A DNA stretch of 64,000 nucleotides from the NCBI GenBank assembly GCA_006384855.1, contig VCJN01000349.1, positions 1 to 64,000 on the forward strand, given 5' to 3'. Below, piece by piece: positions 21,566-34,000 of this stretch. The notes below the pieces were generated by a model. That model saw nothing but the letters and a program-made list of their open reading frames with translations, was not told the DNA's origin and searched no databases. The translations under genes were made by a program, and so were the position numbers. The stretch comes from Tetraselmis striata. Its lineage: Eukaryota > Chlorophyta > Chlorodendrophyceae > Chlorodendrales > Chlorodendraceae. The number at the start of each line of letters is the position of its first letter. The stretch's first letter is position 1.

Positions 21566-21949
21566 ACCAGACTCGAATGCATGATTGAAATGATTTAAAC
21601 GTGTTTATGGGGTTTCCTAACGGACTATAGCTGTCCTGGTGCGACCCGTACGGTCTCAATGGTTTCAAGCGGTTACCATCGGATTTTGGTACGGGCTGCC
21701 CCATCGCCCGCGAGCCCTGCGCTCCCGGCCGGGGAGCCCACTTAGGACAGCCACCAGCAGCTCGTCTGCCATCTTCCAGCTCGCTGCCTTCGGCAGCGCC
21801 CTCCCGTTTTCCGCCTCCGCCCTGCGGGCTCCTCCTCCGACATTCCCTCCCCTTTCGCGGAACCTTCCTAGCCATAAAATGGCGCTTTTCCGTGTAAAAC
21901 AGCCTCAGCACCCTTTTTGGCAGCACCAGACTCGAATGCATGATTGAAA
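21566..21949 (+). mobile_element. LTR-like repeat inserted between two 25-bp direct repeats
   Basis: The 25 bp at 21,566-21,590 (ACCAGACTCGAATGCATGAT plus TGAAA) recur perfectly at 21,925-21,949. Directly after the first copy starts TGATTTAAACGTGTTTATGG, the terminus shared with 12,688. The segment to 21,795 matches the copy at 12,688-12,893; the rest to 21,924 is different. A 25-bp duplication is too long for an LTR-integrase event, so the pair may come from another process. Fossil; broken. Confidence 0.5.
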
Positions 21950-22472
21950 CGGCCGTCGTACGAGACGCTGCAAGGGTTTCACTGGTACCAGTCCTATCCC
22001 GGGGGCGAAAGTAAAAACGACTACCTGCCGGTATACGACGCCCTGCCTGGTGTGAAGATAACAAAAGGCCAATCCCTGTAAATCTACCGCTAAAGGCAGT
22101 ATTACCGGTACCGGGGTCTCAGTACTTATTACCACTCTTCCAGTTAATAATAGTGTCACGCTGGCACAACTCGCGGTACTTAGCACTTGCAATGCCGTGC
22201 TTGCCCCCTCCCCCCTCGGTAAGGCTGCTGCATTTCATTTTCGGCCGTAACCGTAGTCGCAAATAATCGTACGGGTACTAAAATGCCCGTAGGAGCCGCA
22301 AATTCGGCACGTTTACGGTTGCGGCTGGCACCGTGAAATGTGACATCCCATTATCTGCCGCAACCGCAGAGTCGGCGGCGATTCGTTTTTGAATATTTTG
22401 AAAAGAAAAGGCGCGGGTGGATGGGCAGCTGGTCAGATCTCGCCCCCTCTCCCGTGTGATGGCCACCGTGTG

Positions 22473-22760
22473 ATGGCTGCCAATGTGGCGGGCATTGCCG
22501 CCGTCGCGCTTGTGAAGAAACGGCGCGACAAGGCTCGCGCGCGTCAAGCTCTCGATGCCGAGCGCGGACGGGGACCTGCCCATGCTGCGACTACACGGAG
22601 GAGGACTCGCGTTCGGTACGTCAGCGCGCAGAGAGGTGCCTCCCTCCGTAGGCTCCCGGAGTTCACGCAGTGGCATCTTGATTATGTCGACAACGCTAAG
22701 CATGTGGCGGGTGGCGTGGCCGAGGTCTTGCCGGAGGAGTTCCGCAACAATTGTAATCCA
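22473..22760 (+). pseudogene. N-terminal remnant of a Harbinger-type transposase gene
   Basis: The frame starts MAANVAGIAAVALVKKRRDK, has a basic segment (TTRRRTRVRYVSAQRG) and ends FTQWHLDYVDNAKH...LPEEFRNN. Harbinger transposases often have a comparable 'EEFRxxFRMS' section before the catalytic domain; that, and the position in the element, is the basis of the call. After EFRNN the sequence turns into the tandem array and no DDE domain follows. The start ATG is one of two close candidates. The name is an inference from element type more than from sequence. Confidence 0.35.
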
Positions 22761-22801
22761 CTTTCCCTTCCCACATCATCAAATCTTGCCAAACCACCGA
22801 A

Positions 22802-23413
22802 TAGCTGCACCAGAGCAGCAGCATGCTCGCTCTAAAACCTGATACAGATGCAGCAGGGCAGCAGCATGCTCGCTCTATAAAGGGATCCAGCTGCAGCAAG
22901 GCAACAACATGATTGCTGTATAAACTGATACAGCTCCTTAAGGGCAGCGGCATGCTCGCTGTATAAACTGATACAGGTGCAGCAGGGCAGCAGCATGATC
23001 GCTCAAAAAAATGATATAGCCGCGGCAGGGCAGCAGCATGCTCGCTCTATAAAGGGATCTAGCTGCAGCAAGGCAACAACATTATCGCTGTATAAACTGA
23101 TACAGCTCCATCAGGGCGACAGCATGCTCGCTGTATACCCTGATACATGTGCCGCAGGGCAGCAGCATGATCGCTCAAAAAAATGATACAGCTGCGGCAT
23201 GGCAGCAACATGCTCGCTCTATAAACGGATCAAGCTGCAGCAAGGCAACAACATTATCGCTGTATAAACTGATACAGCTCCATCAGGGCAACAACATGCT
23301 CGCTGTATAAACTGATACAGGTGCAGCAGGGCAGCGGCACTATCGCTCAAAAAAATGATACAGCTGCGGCAGGGCAGCAGCATGCCCGCTCTAAAATGTG
23401 ATGCAACTGTAGG
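22802..23413. repeat. Satellite-like array: ~43-bp monomers in a 172-bp higher-order unit
   Basis: Monomers look like TGATACAGNTGCAGCAGGGC followed by AGCAGCATGCTCGCTCTATA. Groups of four recur every 172 bp (for example the CTCTATAAAGGGATC-type member at about 22,873, 23,045 and 23,217), so the array has about three and a half higher-order units. 172 is not a multiple of three, so it is not a protein repeat. Confidence 0.85.
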
Positions 23414-23651
23414 AGATACGCCGCGCAGTGATGCAGTAGGGACAGGACAGATGGACAAGAGGCAGCAATTTCAAATACATAGTAATGAGCGAGGGAGGGG
23501 TAGCATCGTTACAACGTGCGTGACACAACTATATTGACATAAATGCAGCAAAGGCTCCAATAGCAGGCACGTCGCTGCTGGTAACGCTATTGCTGGCCAA
23601 GTTCATGGACATACTTGTCGGCTGAGAAAGTGATTGCAATGCAAATGCGTG

Positions 23652-24005
23652 TTAGTTGTGGGGTACCTGTGGGAAGCATTGCAGTTGCAGTTTGACAGCT
23701 TCCAGGGCTGCAAGCCTTTCCTTTGCAGCTGCAGCTTTTTTCGCAGCCTCAGCTTGCTCTTTGATGTGGACGACTTGGGTGGTCAGTGATCCTTTCACTC
23801 CCAGCAAAGTGTTGGAGATGAAATGGTCACTTGACGTCTTGTCCACCTCGTCATCCTCTGTAGGCGCTGGTGAGTCTTGGGCCTTGCCACCGGTAGCGGT
23901 GCTGGCAGCCACGCCGCCGCTCTTGCGCTTGGAGGGGCGCTCCTGGTCTTCCTCCTCGGGGTCAGCAGCCGCCTCCTGGAGAGCTTTCTTGCGCTGAGCG
24001 GCGCG
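23652..24005 (-). CDS. Accessory protein C-terminal part of the Harbinger element (Myb/SANT partner?)
   Basis: The minus-strand frame ends FPQVPHN at 23,652. From its N-terminal side it shows AQRKKALQEAAADPEEE, a basic PSKRKS nuclear-signal-like motif, an acidic TEDDEVDKTS linker, and a helix with coiled-coil character (HIKEQAEAAKKAAAAKERLA). PIF/Harbinger elements usually carry a second gene for a Myb/SANT-like DNA-binding protein with a coiled C-terminus, convergent to the transposase, and this fits. The Myb/SANT part itself is not visible upstream: 24,030-24,330 breaks into several frames. The start is unknown. Confidence 0.4.
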   Translation of the reverse strand, partial: RAAQRKKALQEAAADPEEEDQERPSKRKSGGVAASTATGGKAQDSPAPTEDDEVDKTSSDHFISNTLLGVKGSLTTQVVHIKEQAEAAKKAAAAKERLAALEAVKLQLQCFPQVPHN

Positions 24006-24648
24006 CCCTTACGGCCGGCCGTTGCCACCTAGTGGCTGGGAGCCAGGGCGGAGACAGATCGTCATCCATGCCCGTAGCGCCCAGAAGCGGGTCTTGCGGC
24101 CGCGGCGGCGCGGGCGCGGAGGGGGGGAGGGGGGTTGTTGGCCATCGCGAAAAGTCGCTTGGGAGTGTTGTAGCCTGAGCACCCAACACGGCACGATGTG
24201 GGCGGACGACTGGCAGAGAAGCCAGGTCAGTGACGTTTGACGATACCCCCTCAGTCCTGTGAGTTCAAACGTTCCAACGAGCCCAGCATCAGCACGCCAT
24301 GGCGCCCGGGGTGGTGCCGGGCCGAGCAGCAAGCAGGCGCCGCCTGGCCACTACGACTCTTTGCCGTCGGCCTGTACATTGTGCTGAACATGAACTCTGC
24401 GTAAAGTATTACTTCGATTTACGGCTCAGTGAACCATATTTATATAGGGCGGTCGTAAATATATTGCGATATTTGCGACGAGCGAGGCCGGCCGCAAATC
24501 CTCGAGCCGCAAATCCGCCAGTTTACGGTTAATAATACAACTCAAGGTTAAGCGCTTACGACTACTCGCGAGCCGCAACCGTAAATTCGTACCGGGTACC
24601 CGTACGATTATTTGCGGTTGCGGCCGAATAAAATGAAATGCAGCCTAA

Positions 24649-25084
24649 TACCAGGGCTAATACCGCCGATCATAATGCTTTGCCTGCGCCCGACTCTACC
24701 CCGTGTAGCGACTAGTACCCGCCCATCAGACTCGCGGTACGCAGCTTTCACCGCCGGCGCACACTCTCGTTCCCGACTCGTGGGCCAGAGCAGTGCACGC
24801 GAGGCGTCGCGACCAAGGACTACCAGTAGCGCCTGCGGACGTTGCGGCTGTACGTGCCGCGGAGATGCTGAATTGGGAACATCGTTAGCAAGCTGTGACC
24901 ACACGTGAGGCGGCCCCTTGCCTCGGACGAAGAGCCTACGGTGCGTCGGTGACAGTCATACCTCGCGACGGTGCATTCCTCGCTTGGAGAGTGGCGACAC
25001 ACTCGACTGTTGAACGCGCTGACCCCTCGCGGTTGCTCTGAGCCACTGTCCTTGGTGCGCTAGCCTGTAGAGAGGTCGGCAAGG
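24649..25084. other. Upstream region of the polycystin-like gene
   Basis: No coding exon is evident. I see no clear TATA box; this stretch must contain the promoter if the start at 25,085 is right, in which case the Harbinger element lies about 440 bp upstream of the start codon. Confidence 0.4.
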
Positions 25085-28000
25085 ATGGCGGGCGTCCGTG
25101 TGAAGAGGCAGCTGGAGCTCATCCGCGAGCTTCGCAGCCGACTGCAGGTGAGCCGCCCTGCCGACGCGACTGTCGGTGACGACGTGCCGGTATACCGCTG
25201 ACCAGTCGCACGTCGATAAGTAATGAGGCGCAGCCGCCATTGGATGTATGGCTCTCCACATCCGAGCCACGGTTTTGCGCCGCTGCCTTGCTTCACAGGC
25301 ACAACGCAACTATGCATCTCACGTCCGGCAGCTGGCCGGGGTCACCGGTTACGTTCTGGTGTTCATCCTTCTCGTCCTGGCTCAGAACCACTTGATGTAC
25401 CGCGGCGGCAACGGCTTTCAGGTATCGTGCCCCCAATCCCCCCCCACACCCCCCCGCCCCAGCCCCGCGGCCCTACGGGAACGCAGCGTTGCGAGACTAG
25501 CTGCAAGATGCAACCGCGCCGCGACGTGCCGATGATGTGCCGCTGCTGTTTGGTCGGGCCAGTCGCTATTCTAGTTACCGTGGCGACTCATCTCTTCCAA
25601 CCGTAATATCTTGCTTCACGTCCGCTGAACCACAAAGCGCCAATGCGAGACGGTTGACCTCAGCGCGCGCAGACGGCACGATGCCGGCCTAGCTGTCCGA
25701 CGCCAGTCCGTGATGGTGCCGACCCTCATCATCTAGCCCCCGTCTCGCCCGTGAACGGGGCCGTGATTGTCTTCAAGTCGGCTACTCGTTTGAGTGGCTG
25801 CATCTTTCGCAACTTCTCGCCACGAGTAGCGTCGCCTTTTCGTATACGCGTCCAGTCGGCAGCGGCGTGTAGTAATACGCGCGGGAGCCAGCACCTGCTG
25901 GCGAGGTTCAGGATGACTTGACTCGCCCCGGGTTGGCCACGAGTAGTGGTTTTAGGGCGACATGGACAGCTATGGAGCAGATACATATAGCGTGTACACT
26001 TACTTGTACAAGAAGCAATAACCAGTCGGGGAGGGCAGCGGGTATCAGTAAGGTGGATGTTTTTTGCAGGTCCCGAGTCTGCGTCTTCGGAGATACGTCC
26101 AAGGCTCTGCATACCTGCGGAACTCCCGCCCAACCACCACGCCGCGATAATTACCAGAGCAACCACCACGTCGCGAATGCTTGCCACCGTGTTCTGTCCG
26201 CCAGTCCGTTGTCTGCAGCCCGTCAGGGTCAGGTCGCTTCGCAGGGCGTTCGTTTCCCTGCAAGAAAATTCAGCCAAGGCGGAGCGTGAACTGAGGACTA
26301 AGTATTGAGGAAGCCTGCACAGTATGATCATATACATACCAGGCTCCCTGACTACTACTCGTGTGGATGCCGTGTAGATGACCGCCGCAATGCAAGGCCT
26401 GCTGGCGCCCCAAGACAATGATGGCAAGTTGGCGAACATTCTACTGAAATCTGGAGAGGTGCTGGACTACCTGGAGGAGCAGGTCGTACCAGGCATCTGG
26501 AGCGACCGTGTCTGTGGCAACTCAGTATGCGAGGAGCCCCAGGAGTTTCCCGCGGTCGGTGAAGCTGGCTGTCAGGCAGACTGTGGCCGTGAGGCAGCCG
26601 ACACCACATTGCTGCTCTATATGCGCACCAACTTTTCGGTACCTGGCTACGAAGCCCAGGAGCTGCAAACTCGCGTTGGCTGGAACCTGTGCCGCCAGGA
26701 CCCATCGCGCAGAGCCTACAGCCTGCCTGACGTCTGTTGGTTCACTGAGAGCCAGCGCTTTCGCTCCGCATGGGGCAGCACGCTTGAGCAGTACGAGGTG
26801 CCCGGCGGCGACTGGTAAGTGCCGCCGTATGCAGGCATGCAAGCATGCATGAGAACACAAGTTTTGTCAGTCCGTCCCTGATGGCTGCAGGCCATCACAG
26901 GGCAGAATTAATATAGGGTGTTTTCGCTTACGGTGGATGCTTAACCATTCAATAGGTACATTCGCATCACGGGGGACGACTTTGGAGTTGTTGCCGGCCA
27001 AGTGTACGAGATACGTGATGGGCAGCGAGCTGTGATTGCCACTGATGTAAGTTACACTAAGCCTCCAACTGGAAACGTATGAGCAAATGTATCACCAGTT
27101 GTCAGGGGTATGTGTTCTCATGGTGTGCTCATATCGCTGCAGCCGGAATGGAGCTCCTGCACAGAGACCATTACGTTGCTCAACAATGAGAGGTGCGTCC
27201 CCCCCCCCCCCCCCCCCCCCCCGTCAATAGTACTGTGATCCATTGATCCTGATCATCTCATGACTATGCAGATGTGTACGGATGCTGATAGTCTGATGCA
27301 ACATGGCGTTTGTTTCCCAGGGATAGCCAAGGCGTCTTGCGCAGAATTCTCACCGCCTACCTTGACAGCGGACATCCATCGCTGCGCACAGGATCTCGGT
27401 GCGTCCCTCTCAGTGAACCACGTTCCTATGCTTTCGTGGTTCTGGTACCACGCTCCCTGTACGTGCATGCCGCAGTCCTGATGTGTGCCCCTGAACTGTG
27501 CAGCATGACTGTCACGGCCGCCTACCCATTAAAGCTCCGCCTCCCTGACGAGAAGCTGGTCACTCTGGAGGTTCTCTCCGAGGGAAACGGTAGCCACGCG
27601 GCAAGAGCATGTCAGAAGAGCGGGGGTGGTTACGTCATCGACCTGTGGCGCTGCGTCCTGAATGATGGTTTTGCCATGGTGGATGCCGACGTGGTGCGCC
27701 ACTTGTCCATCCTCTCCTGTATGAAAGCCTATCCTAGCAACGAGCAAATTAACCATGATCAGCTGATACATTTCTGATTTACGCTGCATTGCTGAGCTTT
27801 GTATGATCAATGGTGCAGGTGACCAATGATTGCATTTCCTCAGAGAGCGACCTATTCAGGGCCAAGACAACCATTCAATGCTCAATCCCAGACGAGTTCG
27901 CGTCCAATGTCGCTATCCTCAGGGCGGAGAATGTATTTTCTGATGGGCAGACATCCTCCAAGCTCTCATCCGATCACATCCCTGTATACTTGCTTCCACC

Positions 28001-31000
28001 CAGCAAATGTAAGACCCTCTCATCTGCGCTGTCTTGTTTTCTGTTTGTGAGCATGCTTGTGATGTTCAATGAAGTGCTCCGCAAAGGTCCCCACCTTTTT
28101 GAAAGCATTTGACTGAATCCGCACTCTCTCTCGTTGTGGTGTTCGCAGATGTTAAAGACAGCCAACTGCCAGCGGAGCGTGGTCGTCATTTACTATATTT
28201 GGTTGACATGGTGGACTCGCCAGCACCGTACGATCCGTGGAATGCAAGCACACCAACAGATGAAGCCAGCAGTCTCGGCATGGGAGCGATCCCGGCCATG
28301 CCGTCATTGAGGCAGCAGGCCTTGGAGGATGAGCCCCTGCTCATGGAGGTCACTGCGGTGTTCCGCTCCATGGACGAGACCCCGCTACCACCACTAGAAG
28401 CTCTTGCCAAGCAACTTGATGACGAGATCTCTATGATGTCCGGCACACCTATGGCACGTTCTTTCTCGGTTTCTGAACAGCAGGAGACCCAAGTTGGTGT
28501 TACGTGCTCACTTGAGTTCCCGGCGCCTGTGGATTGGACTGCAGCTGCGTCACTTGTCAGCCAACTCAGCAGCTTGGGGGCCAACACAGGGTTTCAGGTG
28601 AGCCTCGCTACATAGCCTGCGACAGTGAACAGGTGATTCCTGACTGCAGCATTGCGTGCCTGACATTCGAGCACAGTTGCCAGTTCCTTAGCACCGCCTG
28701 TGATCTGGGAACATGCAGGTGGAAGTCTCTCCCCCAGTCCAGCTTCAGCCTGTTGGCCCACTTGAGCTGGAGTTCAATATCAGGCTGAGGCAGCGAGGCG
28801 CCACCGAGGAGGAAACAGTGCTGCAGAATGATGTCCTCCTGAGCATCTGGATGAAGGAGGACATCCTGGCAGTGGCCAAGCTGATGGTGCCCTCGTCTCA
28901 GCTGCCACCCGTGGTGAGTGTTGAGCAGGTGCTGAGCCGCCGCAGGTTTGCGGTGATGTTGAGGTTTGCAGCCAACACGGATTTTGTGGAACTGGCAAAT
29001 CTGGCAGAATTGCCAAGCAGCAACCCCGAGGAGCTGCTTCCCTCATTCGCTTCCACCTGGCGCATTGGGGTCTCCGATGTGTCAATTGGGCGGTGGGCCG
29101 AGGAGACACCGGTCCAGCGGGCGGGCGAAGTCGGTCAGGCTATGTTCGTGGACCTGCCTGGTAACCTGCCCCCCGTGATCCGGGCCCAGGAGGCTAACGA
29201 CATTGCGATTGACTATTACACTGGGCCATCCACCGCCTTCAAGATATCTTTCACCGCTCGAACCAAAGTGGGCGACTTGCCGTGCAATGGCAGTTACGTT
29301 TTGCCGTTGACAGCCAATGACGTTGAAACCGTCTTCGAGCCAGCCATCAGAGCAGCGGCCGGCAATTCAGTCATGCTTGATGTCCATGCAGACCTTCGCA
29401 ATCAGTCCCCATTTGAATTGGGTGTGGCAGGCTGCTTCCAGGACATTGACACTACCGTAACGTATACGCCGCCAGTCGACGAGGTCAAGTTGTTTGGCTT
29501 CCTTGCCTCACTTATGGGACCGGTGCCCTTGTTCAGCTGGTTCGACATACGAGGGTTTTATGGATGTTGCGGTGATGAATTTGGTGGCGTGATCAATTAT
29601 CGGATCACTACGCCGCCGTTTGCTCCCGTCACCCTGGACTTCAGATTCACCTATTGCCAACTTCCAGTTGAATCTTTGGGGGCTCGAGTCAAATCAACGC
29701 TCCAGGCTTTTGCAGGTGTGGATATTTCCACGGTGACAACTGAGATCAATCCAGTTTTTGGCAGCGGCCTGTCTGGATGTGACTTTGATGTCAGTATTGA
29801 ATTCAGCGATCAGGACACAGACTGGCGTTCAGTGACATACCTCTTTGATGAGTTTCAGAGACTTGAGGGGTCTCGTGTTTTCAGTCTGGATCCGATGACC
29901 GAGCAATTCGACGTGACAGCCCTGACTTTCACTTCTGCTTCCCCTGATTTCGATGGCAACAACGAGTTTTGGCTGGACTTGGCCTTTGATGTTTACCCGG
30001 CATCCGATCAGATATGTGAATCAGATGTTGCCGCGATTACGCCACAACCGTCAGGCTCTGAGATGTACGGCATCGTGGTGACAGCACCTGACACCGTGGC
30101 TCCGACCAGTTCTCTGTTGCTGAATGAGGAGATTGATATCCCGGACTTTGAGGATGACCTCAAAACAAAGTTGGGTAACAACATCAAGGTGAAGACCGCC
30201 ATTACCAGCAACAACTTGTGCGACGCCGTTCTGGAGGCCTTTGTTGGGTTCTTGCCCCCTGTCGACTTGTACAAGCTTTTGCTCGACATACATGATCTGA
30301 GAGTCAGCGCCCGTGCCGGTGACGTGCTTCCCACTTTCTTCGACGACAAATTCTCCTTCTATCGAATGACCACAAATGTGCGGATTCGGTCAGAGTCCAG
30401 CCCAGCCTTGGCGCTCTTCTGCCAGGGAACTATCCCTATTGTCCAGCGGCGCCGCGGCCTCTTGCAAGCGGAAGTCTTCGAGAGTGATATGTCCGCGTTC
30501 CTTCGATCTGTCATCCAGCCGGGCCCTGACGATGCGGTTCCCACAGTTACGGCCACGGTCCTATCAGAAGGCGTCAGCACACAGAACATCGGGGTTACGA
30601 TCGTGTTTCCTGAAGGCACCAGTGTGTCGGACATTGCCATCGTCGTTGCCACAGTGTCCAATACGAATCCTGGCCTGGGCGTCGACACGATCTTCACGTC
30701 CTTTCCCACCGGCAGCGTGTCCCTGAGCTCCTTCTCGGTGCATGTTCCTGGAAGCATTTACGCCCCTACCCCTTCGCCTACGCTGGCACCCACGCCCGCC
30801 CCTACCCCTTCGCTTACGCTGGCGCCCACCCCCGCACCGACTCCAACACCAGTGTACCCGGACTTCAACGGGAATAACGAGTTCCGGCTGTCCTTTTCTG
30901 CCGAAGTTAATTGTGACAATTTCATCCCTGAAGCCCCTGCGCCAGCACCGGATCTCGCTTTGGACGTCAATGCTCCCAGTCCTGACAGCACGCCAATACG

Positions 31001-34000
31001 TGCCATCAGGGCCCGGATGCTCCCTGTGGACGCGGGGTTGCTTGATGGTGACAGCGTCCTGGCCTTCGAGACACGTCTCAAAACGTTCTTTGGCGGAAAC
31101 GTCCAACTTGACACATACATCAGCAGCAACGAGGCTGACATCGCTGTACTCGAGGTCGCTGTAAAGTTCTTGCCACCTGTCAATGTGTACGAGGTCATGC
31201 TCGACATTGCTACACTGGAAAACCCAGACATCGACCAGGGGTCAACGCGCGACGAGCTGCTCACTTCCATCATGTTTTGGTCTGATGAGAGCTGCCCTGT
31301 TGAGTTCGGCGATATACAGATGCTGTCGCAGCCCAGACCGGCGTTGACATTCTCCTGCCGAGGAACCATCGAAATTCTGGACAGACGTCGGCGCAGCCTG
31401 CTTTACATTGACGCCCTTGAGGTTAACTTGGCCGACGCTCTGTCGAGATTCCTCCAGATGAATGTCCCAACCGCTGATCCCGCACCGCTGCCTCAGATCA
31501 CCCTTGCAACACTGGGCGACCGCCGCTTGAGCATGAACCTGGCCATCTTGTTTCCTTTTGGCACCAGCGTGGCAGAGATTGCCACAGCCGTGGCGGCGCT
31601 TTCCAACTCAGATGTGCTTAACAACGACGTCTTCATCGATTACCCCAACATCCGTGTGGACCTCAATACCTTCTCGGTGGATGTAGCTGCAGCAACCACC
31701 GCACCAACCCCTGGGCCTACCCTTGCGCCGACTCCAAAGCCCACTCCCAGACCCACCCCTGCGCCCACCCCTGAGCCCACCCCCGCATCCACTCCTGCGC
31801 CCACCCCTGAGCCCACCCCCGCATCCACTCCTGCGCCCACTCCTGCCTCAACCCCCGCGCCCACTCCTGCCTCAACCCCCGCGCCCACTCCTGCCTCAAC
31901 CCCCGCGTCTACCCCTGCGTCCACTCCCAGCCCTACTCAGTCGACCACTCCAGTCGGAGTTTTTGGTCCGACTGACGATGGTGCAGGTGGTGTAGTCAGC
32001 ATCAACGATGATGGTACAAATGGCAGCGGGAATGGCAGCAGGAGACGTGACAGCCGCAGAGATGACAGCGGAGGTGGAGGTGGAGATGGCAGCGGAGGTG
32101 GCGGCACCGGCAGCGGAGGTGGCGGCACCGGCAGCGGAGGTGGCGGCACCGGCAGTGGAGGAGGCAGCACCAACAACAACCAGGGCGACGGCACTGGGAT
32201 TATCTCCGATTCTGGCCAGGGTGGTGTCGCAGATGCCATTGGCCAGCAGCCCGCCAGACCTGCAACTCAACCCCTCGATTCCACCACATCCCTACTGACA
32301 GAGAACCAGCCCACCGTTGTTGATCCACTCATTGTTGATCTGGTCCCTGTTCGTTCGTCCGAATTAGCAACACCGCAGCTGCCAGTGGACTCCCTTCCGG
32401 ACCGGCTGCTGTTGGACACCACTGCCCTATCAGTTGAGGATCGGCTTTTTCAGGGCCCGGTTGTTATGCCATCCTTTCTTTTGGATATTGAGGCGAGCGC
32501 AGCTTCGCTCCCGGTGGTTGTAGAGGTGCGTGACTACGATGAGGAGGAGGCAGACTACGAGTGGCAGGATGACTACAATGATGACGGGGAGCGGCGGGAT
32601 GAGGAAGAGGAGCGGGAACGACCAGAGCGCCCGCTGCACAATTTGATCACAAACCGCGATGAGGATGGCCGCTCTTCTGACTCAAGCTCTAGGCGACGCC
32701 GGGCGCGTGTGGAACTGGAACTGCGGGGTGCACCAAATATTGAGGTGCCTCAGGGAAGCCGCTATCAGGACGCCGGTGCGCGGATTACCGGGGCGTTGCG
32801 CCCCATGGAGGTCAGCGGGCTGCCTCTGGACACCCATACCGTGGGGGTCCACTATGTGGTCTACACCTACCGCGACAGCCGCGGCCGCACCGTGGAAAGC
32901 GTGAGCCGCCGGATCCGCGTGACACCTGTGTGCCAGGAGCCGGAGTTTTGGTGCAGCGAGGGCGCATACTGCAGCATACAGGTGCGACCACGCCACCCAC
33001 CTGCCATCCCCACTCTGCACCTGGGCTATGGCCTGCTCTGGAACGCGCATGCGCTTTTGCTTGCATGGAAATGCCCTGAACCTGTTTCTGCTGCTATCGC
33101 GCAGGGCGCATGCGCGGTAAACCTGGATGTGTGGGGCGACGCAGCGGACAAGGCCAGCGTGTACATGGAGCCCTACATTCCACCAGTGGATATCGTGCCT
33201 CCCGCGCTCCGCCTGCGAGGCAATGGGCGGCGCGCCACCACCGCTGCCGGCATTCTCATCATTGTGGACACCATCCCGCAGGTGCGCCGGTCGTGCCATG
33301 TGCGGACACGCATATGGCATGGTACATGCTTTTTGCAAGTGCTGAACGGTGCCTGTGGTTCTTTGATGCAGGGCACCGACTTCACCGACTCGGGTGTGAT
33401 TGCATTTGATGCGATTGATGGCAACATCACGGACCGCGTCACAGCTTGGGGCGCGTCCCAGGTGGCCACCAACATGCCAACGCCGCCGGATAACCCGTAC
33501 GTCATCGAGTACTCGGTGCACGACTCCTCACAAAACGTGAGGGCTATCTCCCTGTCCCTGTTCTTTGCCTTGCTTTCCCATCCTTTATCTCCACCCAGCG
33601 CACAAGGGCAATCGCTTGCCGATACTGATCCACCTTGCTGCGTCAACAGGCCGCCCAAGTGGTTCGTCGTCGTGTGATTGTTGAGGCCATCTGCCCGCCA
33701 AATGAGCTGCTGTGCCCAGACGGAACTTGCACTAAGCTGGGGGTCTGCCTGGCGGAGTCATTGCGGCCTCTTGCGATGTACAAGAACAAGCCTCCCACCA
33801 TCCGCTTGCTGGGCAACTCCACTGTCCGTATCCCACAGGGCGTGCGATATACCACCTGCTGGCTCTACAACGGAAGCACCGTCGACGTGTGCGACCCGGG
33901 CGTTGTGGCAAAAGACGCCGAAGATGGCAACCTCACGCCCCGCGTGCTGGCGTGCTCCCCGGCTGGCGCTGAGGCGTTTCGCTTCTTCAGGGTCGGCATT

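Larger units (their letters stand above)
22223..24645 (+). mobile_element. PIF/Harbinger-type DNA transposon derivative with TAA target duplication
   Basis: The left end GGCTGCTGCATTTCATTTTC at 22,223 and the right end at 24,645 are inverted repeats. Both continue through a CGGCCG(T/C)AACCG section and ATAATCGTACGGGTAC, with short indels. TAA flanks both ends (22,220-22,222 and 24,646-24,648). A GGC... terminus with a 3-bp TWA duplication is typical of PIF/Harbinger. Two convergent genes, also typical, are partly preserved: a plus-strand frame at 22,473 and a minus-strand frame ending at 23,652. The DDE catalytic domain is missing, and a satellite-like array (22,802-23,413) occupies the middle, so this copy is non-autonomous. 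Confidence 0.8.

Noticed and set aside
21393-22064. 223-codon minus-strand protein
   Set aside because: It crosses the LTR-like repeat and the 25-bp repeats and is Arg/Pro-rich by GC composition only.
22802-23413. CRISPR array
   Set aside because: The units are contiguous tandem monomers without spacers, in a eukaryotic transposon.
28713-33677. A single uninterrupted 1,654-codon gene
   Set aside because: The last part of this frame runs through introns. GT-AG joins at 32,982-33,104, 33,282-33,371 and 33,537-33,649 restore conserved Ig-like repeats, and the first two introns are multiples of three, which hides them.
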